From positions 1,054,001 to 1,118,000 of the forward strand of contig NZ_CP030118.1 of NCBI RefSeq assembly GCF_006968745.1: a stretch of 64,000 nt of DNA, in the 5' to 3' direction. The notes below the pieces were generated by a model. The model did no database searches. It had not been told where the DNA came from and worked only from the letters and a program-made list of their open reading frames with translations. Shown piece by piece: positions 56,633-64,000 of the stretch (the first letter of the stretch is position 1; the number at the start of each line of letters is the position of its first letter). Both the position numbers and the translations under genes were made by a program. This DNA comes from Brasilonema sennae CENA114 (GTDB lineage: Bacteria > Cyanobacteriota > Cyanobacteriia > Cyanobacteriales > Nostocaceae).

Positions 56633-59154
56633 AATTTGTTTTCTGCTGTATCAGGAATTGTAAAGAAGAAAGTTGTACCATGTTGCGGTTGTGACTTCAC
56701 CCAGATATTTCCACCGTGGCGTTCTACAATTTTCTTACATATTGCAAGTCCAATGCCAGTACCAGGATACTTATTTCTAGTGTGTAAACGCTGAAAAATC
56801 ACAAAAATACGCTCTAAGTATTGAAATTCTATACCTATTCCATTATCACACACAGCAAATTGCCATCTTTCCTCTATACGTTCAACCCCAATATGAATTT
56901 GAGGTGGCTGTTGACTACGGAATTTGATGGCATTGCTAATGAGGTTTTGAAACAACTGCGACAGTTGGGTAGCATCCACCATCACTTTGGGTAAAGTATC
57001 GTAGGTGACGACAGCGTTACTTTCTTCAAGAGCAACTTTGAGATTTGCTAGAACGCAATTGACAATACAATGACAATCCACAAGCCCAAAAGATTGAGCA
57101 CGTGTGCTAACACGGGAATAGCTCAACAAGTCATTGATAAGTGTCTGCATTCGATGTGCACCGTCTACAGCGTAACCAATGAACTCATTAGCCCTAGCAT
57201 CAAGATTATCCTTGTATCGTCGCTCTAAAAGTTGCAAGTAACTCCCCACCATTCGCAATGGCTCTTGCAAATCATGAGAAGCAACGTAGGCAAATTGTTC
57301 TAATTCGGCATTGGAACGAGCTAGTTCCTGACGTTGACGGGTTTCTTGTTGTAAAAGTTGTGCTTGAGATAGGGCAATGCCTATTTGGTCTGCGAGCTGT
57401 TGCAACAATTCAATTTCTACATTATTCCATTGTCGGGGGCACTCACAGTGATGAGCAATGAGTAAACCCCAGAGGTTTTCTCTTTGAAGAATTGGGACAA
57501 CGAGGTTCGCTTTGACAGCAAATTGGGAAAGAAATTCTTTATGGCAAGGTTGGATGTTTGCTGTTTCAATGTTGGCTATCGCACTGATTGTCCCCCGACG
57601 ATACGCTTCTTGATAATCTCGGGCAAAGCATGGATCAAGAATATTTTGTCCTAGTACAACCGGAAAACCAGGTAACACTGACTCTTGCACCACGGTTCCT
57701 GAACCATCTCCCCAGAATCTGAAGATAATAACTCTGTCTGCTTGTAGCAGTTTTTGAACTTCAATCACCGTGGTTTGTAGAATTGCCTCAATTTCTAAAG
57801 ATTGACGAATTTTGAGGGTAATTTCGGCAAATAGTTGAGAACGCTTGGTTTGACGCTTGAATTCCTCTTCAGCTTGTTTACGAGCAGTGATGTCAAGTGT
57901 GACACCAATCATGCGAGTGGGATTACCCTCAGTATCATAAATTCCAGTACCTCGTGCCAATATCCAGTGAATGGTATCATCAGACCAGATACAGCGATAC
58001 TCTGCCTCATAATCTTGGCGTTCCTCTAAAGCAAGTCTTACAGCTTCCTGCCTATAGGCGCGGTCTTCGGGATGAACGCGTTGCTGTAGCGTATCATAAG
58101 AAAGCTCAATTTCAGGCGGCAAACCAAAATTTGCCTTGCATTGGTTGGAGCAAGATAAGTCGCCTGTTTTCAAATCTAGCTCCCAAGAACCGAGTTTAGC
58201 AGTCTGCAATGCTAGCTTTAGATGTTGTTCGCGATCGCGTAAGGAAGCCTCAGTTCGCTTACGTTCAGTGATATCCCGTGTCACTGCTAACAAAGCAATG
58301 ATGTCTTTCTCAGAATTACGCAGGGGAACGGCGTGGGTTTCCAGCCAGCGACGAGTGCCTTTAAGACCAATAATTTCAAACTCCAGTATTCCTGATTCGC
58401 CTTGAAAAACCTCCTGTGCAAGTGTTATGAAGGCTTGACAATACTCCGGGGCAATCAGGGGATAAACGCAGCTTCCCTGTACTTGATTGAGGGAATCAGC
58501 TTCAATCATCGCCAATCCAGCTGGATTCATTTCCAGTAGTGTGCCATCTTTGGCTAACAATTTGACACACTCTGGTTCTGACTCAATGATTGTACGGAGA
58601 AGATTTTCGCTGTGTGCCAGTTTTTCCTTCGTGCGTTTAAGTTCTTCAGCAAAATGGGATACCTCAGCCAAGTTACGCCTTAGCTCCAATTCACTAATCA
58701 CTTGGCGAGCTAGTCCCCTAAGTGCTTCTACTTGTTTTTGGCTCAGTTTCCGTGGTACTTGGTCAATCACGCAAAGAGTGCCCACCATATCTCCCTTTGG
58801 AGTCATTAAGGGGATACCCGCATAAAACCGTACATAAGGATAAGATCTGACTACTGAATTGTTTGCTAACTTTTCATCAACCCAAGTATCAGAAACGACT
58901 ACCACATCTCGTAGCTCTTGGCAAAGGTAAGATAATCCGACGCTACGAGGCATTTCTGGCACATCCAAACCTATTTTTGCTTTAAACCACTGGCGGTTTT
59001 CATCAATAAAATTGATCAGGACTATAGGAGCATCACAAATCAAGCCAGCTAACTGAGCAATATTGTCGTATGCTTCTTCAGGTTCAGTGTCAAGAATTTG
59101 ATATTGGCGCAGGGCTTCAAGTCTTGCTGTTTCGTTATCAATCATGACAAGCAT
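56629..59154 (-). CDS. Multi-sensor histidine kinase (GAF-PAS-PAS-GAF-HisKA-HATPase), possible bilin-binding GAF
   Basis: An 841-residue soluble kinase: first GAF (about 20-165), PAS (about 195-305), PAS/PAC (about 315-435), second GAF (about 450-610), HisKA with [20 protein letters not shown], and HATPase ([29 protein letters not shown]). The second GAF resembles phytochrome/cyanobacteriochrome GAFs: [20 protein letters not shown], with a Cys-His pair at the usual bilin site, and [16 protein letters not shown]. Chromophore binding is possible, not shown. The output partner is the overlapping Rcp1-like regulator gene. Confidence 0.9.
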   Translation of the reverse strand: MLVMIDNETARLEALRQYQILDTEPEEAYDNIAQLAGLICDAPIVLINFIDENRQWFKAKIGLDVPEMPRSVGLSYLCQELRDVVVVSDTWVDEKLANNSVVRSYPYVRFYAGIPLMTPKGDMVGTLCVIDQVPRKLSQKQVEALRGLARQVISELELRRNLAEVSHFAEELKRTKEKLAHSENLLRTIIESEPECVKLLAKDGTLLEMNPAGLAMIEADSLNQVQGSCVYPLIAPEYCQAFITLAQEVFQGESGILEFEIIGLKGTRRWLETHAVPLRNSEKDIIALLAVTRDITERKRTEASLRDREQHLKLALQTAKLGSWELDLKTGDLSCSNQCKANFGLPPEIELSYDTLQQRVHPEDRAYRQEAVRLALEERQDYEAEYRCIWSDDTIHWILARGTGIYDTEGNPTRMIGVTLDITARKQAEEEFKRQTKRSQLFAEITLKIRQSLEIEAILQTTVIEVQKLLQADRVIIFRFWGDGSGTVVQESVLPGFPVVLGQNILDPCFARDYQEAYRRGTISAIANIETANIQPCHKEFLSQFAVKANLVVPILQRENLWGLLIAHHCECPRQWNNVEIELLQQLADQIGIALSQAQLLQQETRQRQELARSNAELEQFAYVASHDLQEPLRMVGSYLQLLERRYKDNLDARANEFIGYAVDGAHRMQTLINDLLSYSRVSTRAQSFGLVDCHCIVNCVLANLKVALEESNAVVTYDTLPKVMVDATQLSQLFQNLISNAIKFRSQQPPQIHIGVERIEERWQFAVCDNGIGIEFQYLERIFVIFQRLHTRNKYPGTGIGLAICKKIVERHGGNIWVKSQPQHGTTFFFTIPDTAENKL

Positions 59155-59203
59155 AAATCTTGATTAAATTTTTTGAAATTTAATGCTTTGAGCTTTCTAT
59201 CAC

Positions 59204-59273
59204 TAGACCTCTCCAAAAATGATTTTTAGTGCAAGCGCGGTAAAGGTTTTATAGCCATTTTTGGAGAGGTCTA
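59204..59273. mobile_element. 70-bp MITE-like inverted repeat
   Basis: Perfect 18-bp arms (tagacctctccaaaaatg and its complement catttttggagaggtcta) with a 34-nt centre, in the gap between the kinase and hisG. No coding capacity. Confidence 0.65.
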
Positions 59274-59443
59274 CTTAAAAAAGTAGCTTATTTCGATGAA
59301 TGTGTGTTCAACTTTATTGTAAAATATACTACTTTTGATAGATGTGATATATAAAGCACATAGATTTAATCACAAAACTGCATGAATCCCTGGTAAAGAG
59401 ATCTAGGTTAAACTGTAGCCAGAGCGATCGCCCGTATGTGCCT

Positions 59444-59498
59444 CTGCAATCTTCGATTGCAGCCCTGAACTCTGTTCAGGGGACTCACTGCGTGAGTC
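59444..59498. repeat. Three contiguous triloop hairpins at the end of hisG
   Basis: ctgcaatc-ttc-gattgcag (59444-59462), ccctgaac-tct-gttcaggg (59463-59481) and gactcac-tgc-gtgagtc (59482-59498) follow one another with no spacer. All stems are perfect and all loops are 3 nt. The third overlaps the hisG stop codon (59497-59499). Confidence 0.9.
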
Positions 59499-60147
59499 AG
59501 GCACAGGGCACGCCAAGGGCGATCGCTCGCAGTTTCTCAATCAATCCAAGCAAATCATCTGCATTCAAACGATAACTCAAAGGATGAGCAATTAATCTTG
59601 CCGTACTTTGATACAAAGTTTCAATTTCAACCAAACCATTTTCGCGTAAGGTTCGTCCTGTGGAAACCAAATCCACAATTGCTTCTGACATCCCTGTAAT
59701 CGGACCTAGTTCCACAGAACCATACAGCGGTACAATTTCCACAGGTAAATCCAAACCGTGGAAATACTCTCGCGCACTATTGACATATTTTGAAGCAACT
59801 CGACCATGAGGTGGTAACTCCAACACGGAACGGTAAGCACTCTCTTGCTTCACCGCCACCGACATTCGACAATGACCAAACTCCAAGTCAACTAAGTGGG
59901 CTACTTGTGGCTTTTTCTCGCGCAACACGTCATATCCAACGATACCAAGTTGTGCCTGACCATATTCTACATATACTGGCACATCCTGCGCTCGCACTAG
60001 CAACCCTTTGGCTTTGCCACTAGAGTCAGAAATCTGAAGTTGGCGGTTACTTGAATCCAAAAAAGCACTAAAATCCAATCCCACATCTTGCAGAATCCGG
60101 ATGCTATTTTTAAGAAGTTCCCCTTTCGGCAATGCAATAGTCAGCAT
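59497..60147 (-). CDS. hisG: ATP phosphoribosyltransferase, short form (HisG-S)
   Basis: A 216-residue HisG catalysing the first step of histidine synthesis (ATP + PRPP). It begins [20 protein letters not shown] and has the PRPP-binding motif [15 protein letters not shown]. It lacks the C-terminal regulatory domain of long HisG; short forms need HisZ, which is not in the window. The start at 60147 is preferred over one 30 bp upstream because MLTIALPKG is the conserved N-terminus. Its last codons form part of a hairpin. It is divergent from the RppA-like gene. Confidence 0.96.
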   Translation of the reverse strand: MLTIALPKGELLKNSIRILQDVGLDFSAFLDSSNRQLQISDSSGKAKGLLVRAQDVPVYVEYGQAQLGIVGYDVLREKKPQVAHLVDLEFGHCRMSVAVKQESAYRSVLELPPHGRVASKYVNSAREYFHGLDLPVEIVPLYGSVELGPITGMSEAIVDLVSTGRTLRENGLVEIETLYQSTARLIAHPLSYRLNADDLLGLIEKLRAIALGVPCA

Positions 60148-60214
60148 AAGTAGCACTTCATCATCAGCAATCAGCAAAATAATAATATCTGATAGCTAAG
60201 TACAATAGCTTGCC

Positions 60215-60922
60215 ATGCGAATTTTACTTGTTGATGATGAAGTTGAATTAACTGATCCTTTGAGTCGCATGTTAACTCGTGAGGGGTATAGCGTTGATGC
60301 GGCTTATGATGGGACAAGTGGTAGCCAACTTGCACAAAGCGGTAGTTATAACTTACTGATTCTAGATTGGATGCTACCAGGAAAAACAGGTTTGGAGATT
60401 TGTCAAGAATTACGACGCCAAGGCGAAACTACGCCCGTGTTGTTTCTCACTGCTAAAGATACTCTTGATGATCGAGTTGAAGGTTTGGATGCAGGTGCGG
60501 ACGACTATTTGGTTAAACCTTTTGAGTTGCGCGAGTTGCTAGCACGAGTTCGGGCTTTATTGCGTCGTTCCGGTTCACAAAGCCACGGTACAACAACCCA
60601 AAAGCTTGTAGTCGCTGACTTAGAACTCGATACCGAAAACCAAGTCGCCTATCGTCAAGGCAGAATCATCGACTTATCCGAAAAAGAAAGTCAGCTCCTG
60701 CAATATTTTATGGAAAATACGGGACAGCTGCTCACTCACGCCCAGATTCTCCAATATCTCTGGAAAGATGAGCAACTACCTAGTAGCAATGTTATTGCTG
60801 CATTAATTCGCTTACTACGGCGTAAGATTGAACAAGCTGGTGAAACACAATTAATTCATACAGTCTATGCTAAAGGATATCGCTTTGGTACTTCTGCACC
60901 AGGAACTGGAGAAGAAAAGTAG
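60215..60922 (+). CDS. OmpR/PhoB-family response regulator, RppA-like
   Basis: A 235-residue regulator. The receiver starts MRILLVDDEVELTDPLSRML, with phosphoacceptor Asp in LLILDWMLPGKTG and Lys in YLVKPFELRELLARVRALLR. The winged-helix output domain follows (about 130-225; IIDLSEKESQLLQYFMENTG, AKGYRFG). It closely resembles cyanobacterial RppA/NrsR regulators involved in redox, light or metal responses. No cognate kinase gene (RppB) lies beside it. It shares a short 67-bp divergent region with hisG. Confidence 0.88.
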   Translation: MRILLVDDEVELTDPLSRMLTREGYSVDAAYDGTSGSQLAQSGSYNLLILDWMLPGKTGLEICQELRRQGETTPVLFLTAKDTLDDRVEGLDAGADDYLVKPFELRELLARVRALLRRSGSQSHGTTTQKLVVADLELDTENQVAYRQGRIIDLSEKESQLLQYFMENTGQLLTHAQILQYLWKDEQLPSSNVIAALIRLLRRKIEQAGETQLIHTVYAKGYRFGTSAPGTGEEK

Positions 60923-61052
60923 AGTGCGTTATGCTTTTTGAATTTTTTCCTCACCCTCAACTACACGCTTTTCGCGAGCGTGTTTCGTAAAAAGCTGGCG
61001 CACTCTTAGGCGATAACCACCTGCTACGAATGAAACAAACACCTTCTTTCCT

Positions 61053-61074
61053 GTTAAGCGTTAAGCGTTAAGCG
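61053..61074. repeat. Heptamer repeat (GTTAAGC)
   Basis: Three units of gttaagc plus g. It is the complement of the block at 49136-49156. It lies between the convergent RppA-like and DUF1361 genes. Confidence 0.8.
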
Positions 61075-61087
61075 TTTTTCTTGAAAG

Positions 61088-61759
61088 TTATCCAACATTA
61101 GGCGTGTTTGAGTTGAGATCTTTTGAGTTGTTAGTTAAGTTTTTTCCCCTTTGCGAAAAAAAAACCAAAGTCACTCGTTTCATAATCCAATGTAGACCGA
61201 CAAGTATGCCAAAGGTAATAGCAATAATCACTAGGGGCTGTTTACCAAGAATGTCCTCTACACCTTTAGTGAGTACCTCATCCGGTTGAGTGACAAAATC
61301 CCAGCTGTTAAAACGTAAGAAACGTCCCCAATAAACACCCACAGCACACAAAGCATGGGTAATTAACTCAACCCACAAGATCCATTTGCTCTTACCAATG
61401 CGATGTAAATAATAACCTAAATTAATTAAAGATATAACGTAAGCTTCAAATCCAGCTAAAATAACCAATACATACAACGGGATGAGTATCAGGGTTATGA
61501 CCCATACAGACTGAATTCTACGGATATCATCTATAAGATGAATGATATCAGTCAGCAGGTAAGGTGCATTTGGTAGAAAACTATAGAAAACTATAAATCC
61601 CAACCACCAAACCCAAGATCGCCCGCGCCCATTGCGAAACAACCAAACACTCAAAGCCAAAGGTATAAAAGCTAAAAATAGGTTCCAAGTCATCCAACGC
61701 GCATTGATTTGCAGAACTTGTATGACTTTGGCTATCAATTCAGTGAGTTCCCCTTTCAT
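61088..61759 (-). CDS. DUF1361 integral membrane protein
   Basis: A 223-residue protein with about six hydrophobic helices, for example LFLAFIPLALSVWLF and VITLILIPLYVLVILAGFEA. The DUF1361 hallmark FLPNAPYLLTDIIHL follows the second helix. The function is unknown. The C-terminus is cytosolic and basic/polar. It is monocistronic. Confidence 0.85.
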   Translation of the reverse strand: MKGELTELIAKVIQVLQINARWMTWNLFLAFIPLALSVWLFRNGRGRSWVWWLGFIVFYSFLPNAPYLLTDIIHLIDDIRRIQSVWVITLILIPLYVLVILAGFEAYVISLINLGYYLHRIGKSKWILWVELITHALCAVGVYWGRFLRFNSWDFVTQPDEVLTKGVEDILGKQPLVIIAITFGILVGLHWIMKRVTLVFFSQRGKNLTNNSKDLNSNTPNVG

Positions 61760-62103
61760 AGCTACTTCCTTGAAGACGTGTAAATGATTCTGATCTCTCC
61801 GTATGGTTATAAGCTAGCTGATTGATTGTCAAAACTGCCTTTCGTAGTAAAAATGGCTACAGACTTAACGGTCAATCAAGCGGGCTAATTCACTAGTATA
61901 GCCAATGCGTAAATCAGAGCCACTTTACCATGAACAAGTTTCTCATCTGGAATGGTGCCCTTGTGCTGGCTATAGTTATAGATTTCATCTTGCTCTGGCT
62001 CAGTTCCAGAAATCATTGTCAACTGTCTAGAGAAAGAGCTATTATAACAAAAGCACCCATCCCCGTGTGTGGGGATGGGTTGAAGATGAAGTTTGAGTTT
62101 ATA
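61760..62103. other. Gap with symporter terminator
   Basis: A 344-bp gap between the DUF1361 and symporter genes. It contains a weak 64-codon plus-strand frame (61930-62124) with one hydrophobic helix; its 3' part is the terminator hairpin at 62055-62080, so it is not accepted as a gene. Confidence 0.4.
62055..62080 (-). terminator. Terminator of the symporter gene
   Basis: Perfect 10-bp GC-rich arms acccatcccc / ggggatgggt with a 6-nt loop, 24 bp beyond the minus-strand symporter stop and followed on that strand by gcttttgttat. Confidence 0.75.
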
Positions 62104-63783
62104 CTAATGCATAGCCCTAATTGATTGTGTTTCCTCAATATCTGGACTACGTAAGTCCTCCACCAGTGCCTGAATTTCTGCTGGAGGAGGTGGTGTTAGA
62201 CGAGACACCACGAGGGTAACAACTAAGTTTAGCAGCATACCCACAGTGCCAATTCCTTCAGGAGAAACCCCAAAGAACCAAGGTGGCATACCCCCAAACT
62301 TAACGCCTACAATGTATGCGGTAGTAAAGATTAAACCTGTCACCATACCAGCGATCGCCCCTTCTTTGTTGGTGCGTTTGTCGAAGATACCCAGGATGAT
62401 AGCCGGAAAGAAGCTAGAAGCAGCTAATCCAAAGGCAAAAGCCACGACTTCACCCACGAAACCTGGTGGATTCACCCCAAAATATCCAGCACCAACGAGG
62501 GACAAACCGACCATCAAACGTCCGACAAACAGGCGTTTTTGTTCTGATGCTCCCGGATCAACGATGCGGTAGTACACATCGTGGGCTATGGAACTAGAAA
62601 TCACCAGTAACAGCCCTGATGCTGTAGACAAAGCTGCTGCCAATCCACCAGCTGCTACCAAAGCGATCACCCAAGGAGCCAGTTTCGCAATTTCTGGAGT
62701 TGCAAGCACAATGATGTCTCGGTCAATCGTAATCTCGTTCGTGTCTTTTTTTGGAGTTAATTGTAGACGTCCGTCACCGTTTTTATCTTCAAAAGCTAGC
62801 AGTTTGGTGCGTTCCCACTTGTTTGCCCAGTCTAACTGCCGCACTTCCTCAACAGTATGATTGTGCAGGGAATTAATGAGGTTATAACGGGCAAACATCG
62901 AGAGGGCTGGAGCCGTAGTATACAGAATGGCGATGAATAACAGTGCCCAACCAGCAGAAAACCGAGCTGAGCGAACGTCCGGAACTGTATAAAAACGTAC
63001 AATAACATGAGGCAGTCCAGCGGTTCCCACCATCAAAGCGATGGTAACGAACAGCACATCCAGCATGGGCTTGTTGACAAATGGCTGAGTGTACTGTGCA
63101 AACCCAAGATCAACTTGGATTTGATTGAGCTTGTCGGCAATGTCACTAAAGGTAAATGCAAACTGGGGAATCGGGTTGCCTGTAAGCAATACAGCAAGCG
63201 CGATCGCTGGAATGAGGTAAGCAATAATCAAGATGACGTACTGTGCTACCTGTGTCCAAGTGATGCCTTTCATGCCGCCCAGCACAGCAAAAAAGCCCAC
63301 AATAACCATGCCGATGATGACACCTGTGTTGATGTCTACCTGTAGGAAGCGGCTGAAAACAATACCAACCCCCCGCATTTGTCCAGCAACATAAGTCAAG
63401 GAGACAAAAATGGCTGCCACAACTGCTACCAGACGGGCAACGTTGGAATAGTATCTGTCTCCCACGAAATCGGGTACTGTATACTTACCAAACTTGCGGA
63501 GGTAAGGAGCCAGCAACAGTGCCAGCAGAACGTAGCCTCCAGTCCAACCCATCAAATAAATGGAGCCATCATAGCCCATAAAACTAATCAGCCCCGCCAT
63601 TGAAATGAACGAGGCTGCAGACATCCAATCGGCAGCAGTGGCTGCACCATTGGCAATGGAAGGAATTCCCTGATCCGCTACAAAAAAGCCTTTACTATCT
63701 TTAACTCGTGATTGCCAACCAATGTAGAGGTATACCAGGAAGGAAAGTCCAACTATTAAAATAGTCCAAATTTCAACTGACAC
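62104..63783 (-). CDS. Sodium:solute symporter (VC_2705/ActP-like)
   Basis: A 559-residue LeuT-fold transporter of the SSS family with about 13 transmembrane helices. Motifs include GAATAADWMSAASFISMAG, VLGGMKGITWTQVAQY, MVGTAGLPHVIVRFYTVPD and GGLAAALSTASGLLLVISSS. The VC_2705 group imports small carboxylates such as acetate with Na+ and is normally co-encoded with a DUF4212 protein, as here (gene 10 bp upstream). A loop insert at about 340 contains FEDKNGDGRLQL, an EF-hand-like calcium-binding motif. The substrate is inferred only from family. Confidence 0.92.
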   Translation of the reverse strand: MSVEIWTILIVGLSFLVYLYIGWQSRVKDSKGFFVADQGIPSIANGAATAADWMSAASFISMAGLISFMGYDGSIYLMGWTGGYVLLALLLAPYLRKFGKYTVPDFVGDRYYSNVARLVAVVAAIFVSLTYVAGQMRGVGIVFSRFLQVDINTGVIIGMVIVGFFAVLGGMKGITWTQVAQYVILIIAYLIPAIALAVLLTGNPIPQFAFTFSDIADKLNQIQVDLGFAQYTQPFVNKPMLDVLFVTIALMVGTAGLPHVIVRFYTVPDVRSARFSAGWALLFIAILYTTAPALSMFARYNLINSLHNHTVEEVRQLDWANKWERTKLLAFEDKNGDGRLQLTPKKDTNEITIDRDIIVLATPEIAKLAPWVIALVAAGGLAAALSTASGLLLVISSSIAHDVYYRIVDPGASEQKRLFVGRLMVGLSLVGAGYFGVNPPGFVGEVVAFAFGLAASSFFPAIILGIFDKRTNKEGAIAGMVTGLIFTTAYIVGVKFGGMPPWFFGVSPEGIGTVGMLLNLVVTLVVSRLTPPPPAEIQALVEDLRSPDIEETQSIRAMH

Positions 63784-63793
63784 AACTTTATCC

Positions 63794-64000
63794 TCACCTT
63801 CTAATATTATGCTTGCGGTCTAACTTGTCCATTTGAAAGGCGTAGATGAAAATCAACACCACAAAAATCAGAATTGAACCCTGCTGTGCCATCCAAAAGC
63901 CAAAGGGTACGCCAAAAAAACGCACAGCATTTAATGGTTGTACCAGCAAAATACTAAAAACGAGAGACACCAGCGCCCAAACTATTAAAAGGTTGCGAAT
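63794..64000 (-). CDS. DUF4212 small membrane subunit of the symporter (5' end outside the window)
   Basis: The last 68 codons of a DUF4212 protein: two transmembrane helices, with FFGVPFGFWMAQQGSILIFV between and within them, and the tail DKLDRKHNIRR. It ends 10 bp before the symporter start; the pair forms an operon. DUF4212 proteins are thought to be accessory subunits of VC_2705-type symporters. Confidence 0.9.
   Translation of the reverse strand: MRNLLIVWALVSLVFSILLVQPLNAVRFFGVPFGFWMAQQGSILIFVVLIFIYAFQMDKLDRKHNIRR

Noticed and set aside
61930..62124. 64-codon plus-strand frame with a hydrophobic helix
   Set aside because: Its 3' third is the terminator hairpin at 62055-62080 and it overlaps the symporter stop; no family or ribosome-binding site supports it.

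Overview
The window is chromosomal DNA of a filamentous, heterocyst-forming cyanobacterium (order Nostocales). The evidence is a complete hetR, the master regulator of heterocyst differentiation; many copies of the cyanobacterial octamer GCGATCGC; several runs of short tandem heptamer repeats; and families such as DUF3288, Rcp1-like response regulators, TPR-CHAT proteins and stand-alone rpsD. No tRNA, rRNA or CRISPR array was seen.

Layout. 0-8 kb: 5' end of clpC, a DUF3288 gene, an Mla-type lipid transporter pair (ATPase plus MCE protein), a carotenoid-isomerase-like oxidoreductase and a TPR protein. 7.8-11 kb: a TPR-CHAT protease gene with seven almost identical 120-bp repeats. It stops just after the catalytic His and runs out of frame into a trypsin-like protease gene, probably the scar of a deletion. 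11-15.8 kb: hicBA toxin-antitoxin, a truncated antitoxin remnant, moaA, rpsD, an unknown Cys-repeat protein, and hetR with a very long gene-free upstream region. 17.4-18.7 kb: an IS630 relic carrying a nested MITE. 18.8-33 kb: a coiled-coil/DMT permease fusion, a Tat-exported sulfatase with its formylglycine-generating enzyme, a RecB-like nuclease, a class A beta-lactamase, a two-domain histidine phosphatase, a degenerate dihydroorotase, a peptidoglycan-binding protein and mutS. 33-40.6 kb: a type I restriction-modification operon (hsdM, a DUF1016/HsdM-tail chimera, hsdS, PIN toxin and small partner, hsdR). 41-42.5 kb: type II NADH dehydrogenase.

43-51.5 kb holds the most interesting locus. 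In order it has a DNA-binding protein that looks like a domesticated IS630 transposase head, a cNMP-C39 peptidase-ABC exporter, an HlyD-type adaptor, a parvulin-like PPIase, an 81-residue peptide with a textbook double-glycine leader, and an MccB-like (microcin C-type) E1 adenylating enzyme that lacks the zinc cysteines of MccB. Read together, this is a candidate modified-and-exported peptide (RiPP) system combining a C39 export route with an MccB-type enzyme.

51.7-64 kb: TPR protein, sfsA, a two-component cluster (GAF-PAS-PAS-GAF kinase, Rcp1-like regulator, hybrid kinase), hisG, an RppA-like regulator, a DUF1361 membrane protein, and a sodium/solute symporter with its small DUF4212 partner running off the window edge. 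Structured repeats (MITEs, triloop hairpins, heptamers) fill many intergenic gaps and have entered coding sequence in mutS and probably in the dihydroorotase gene.
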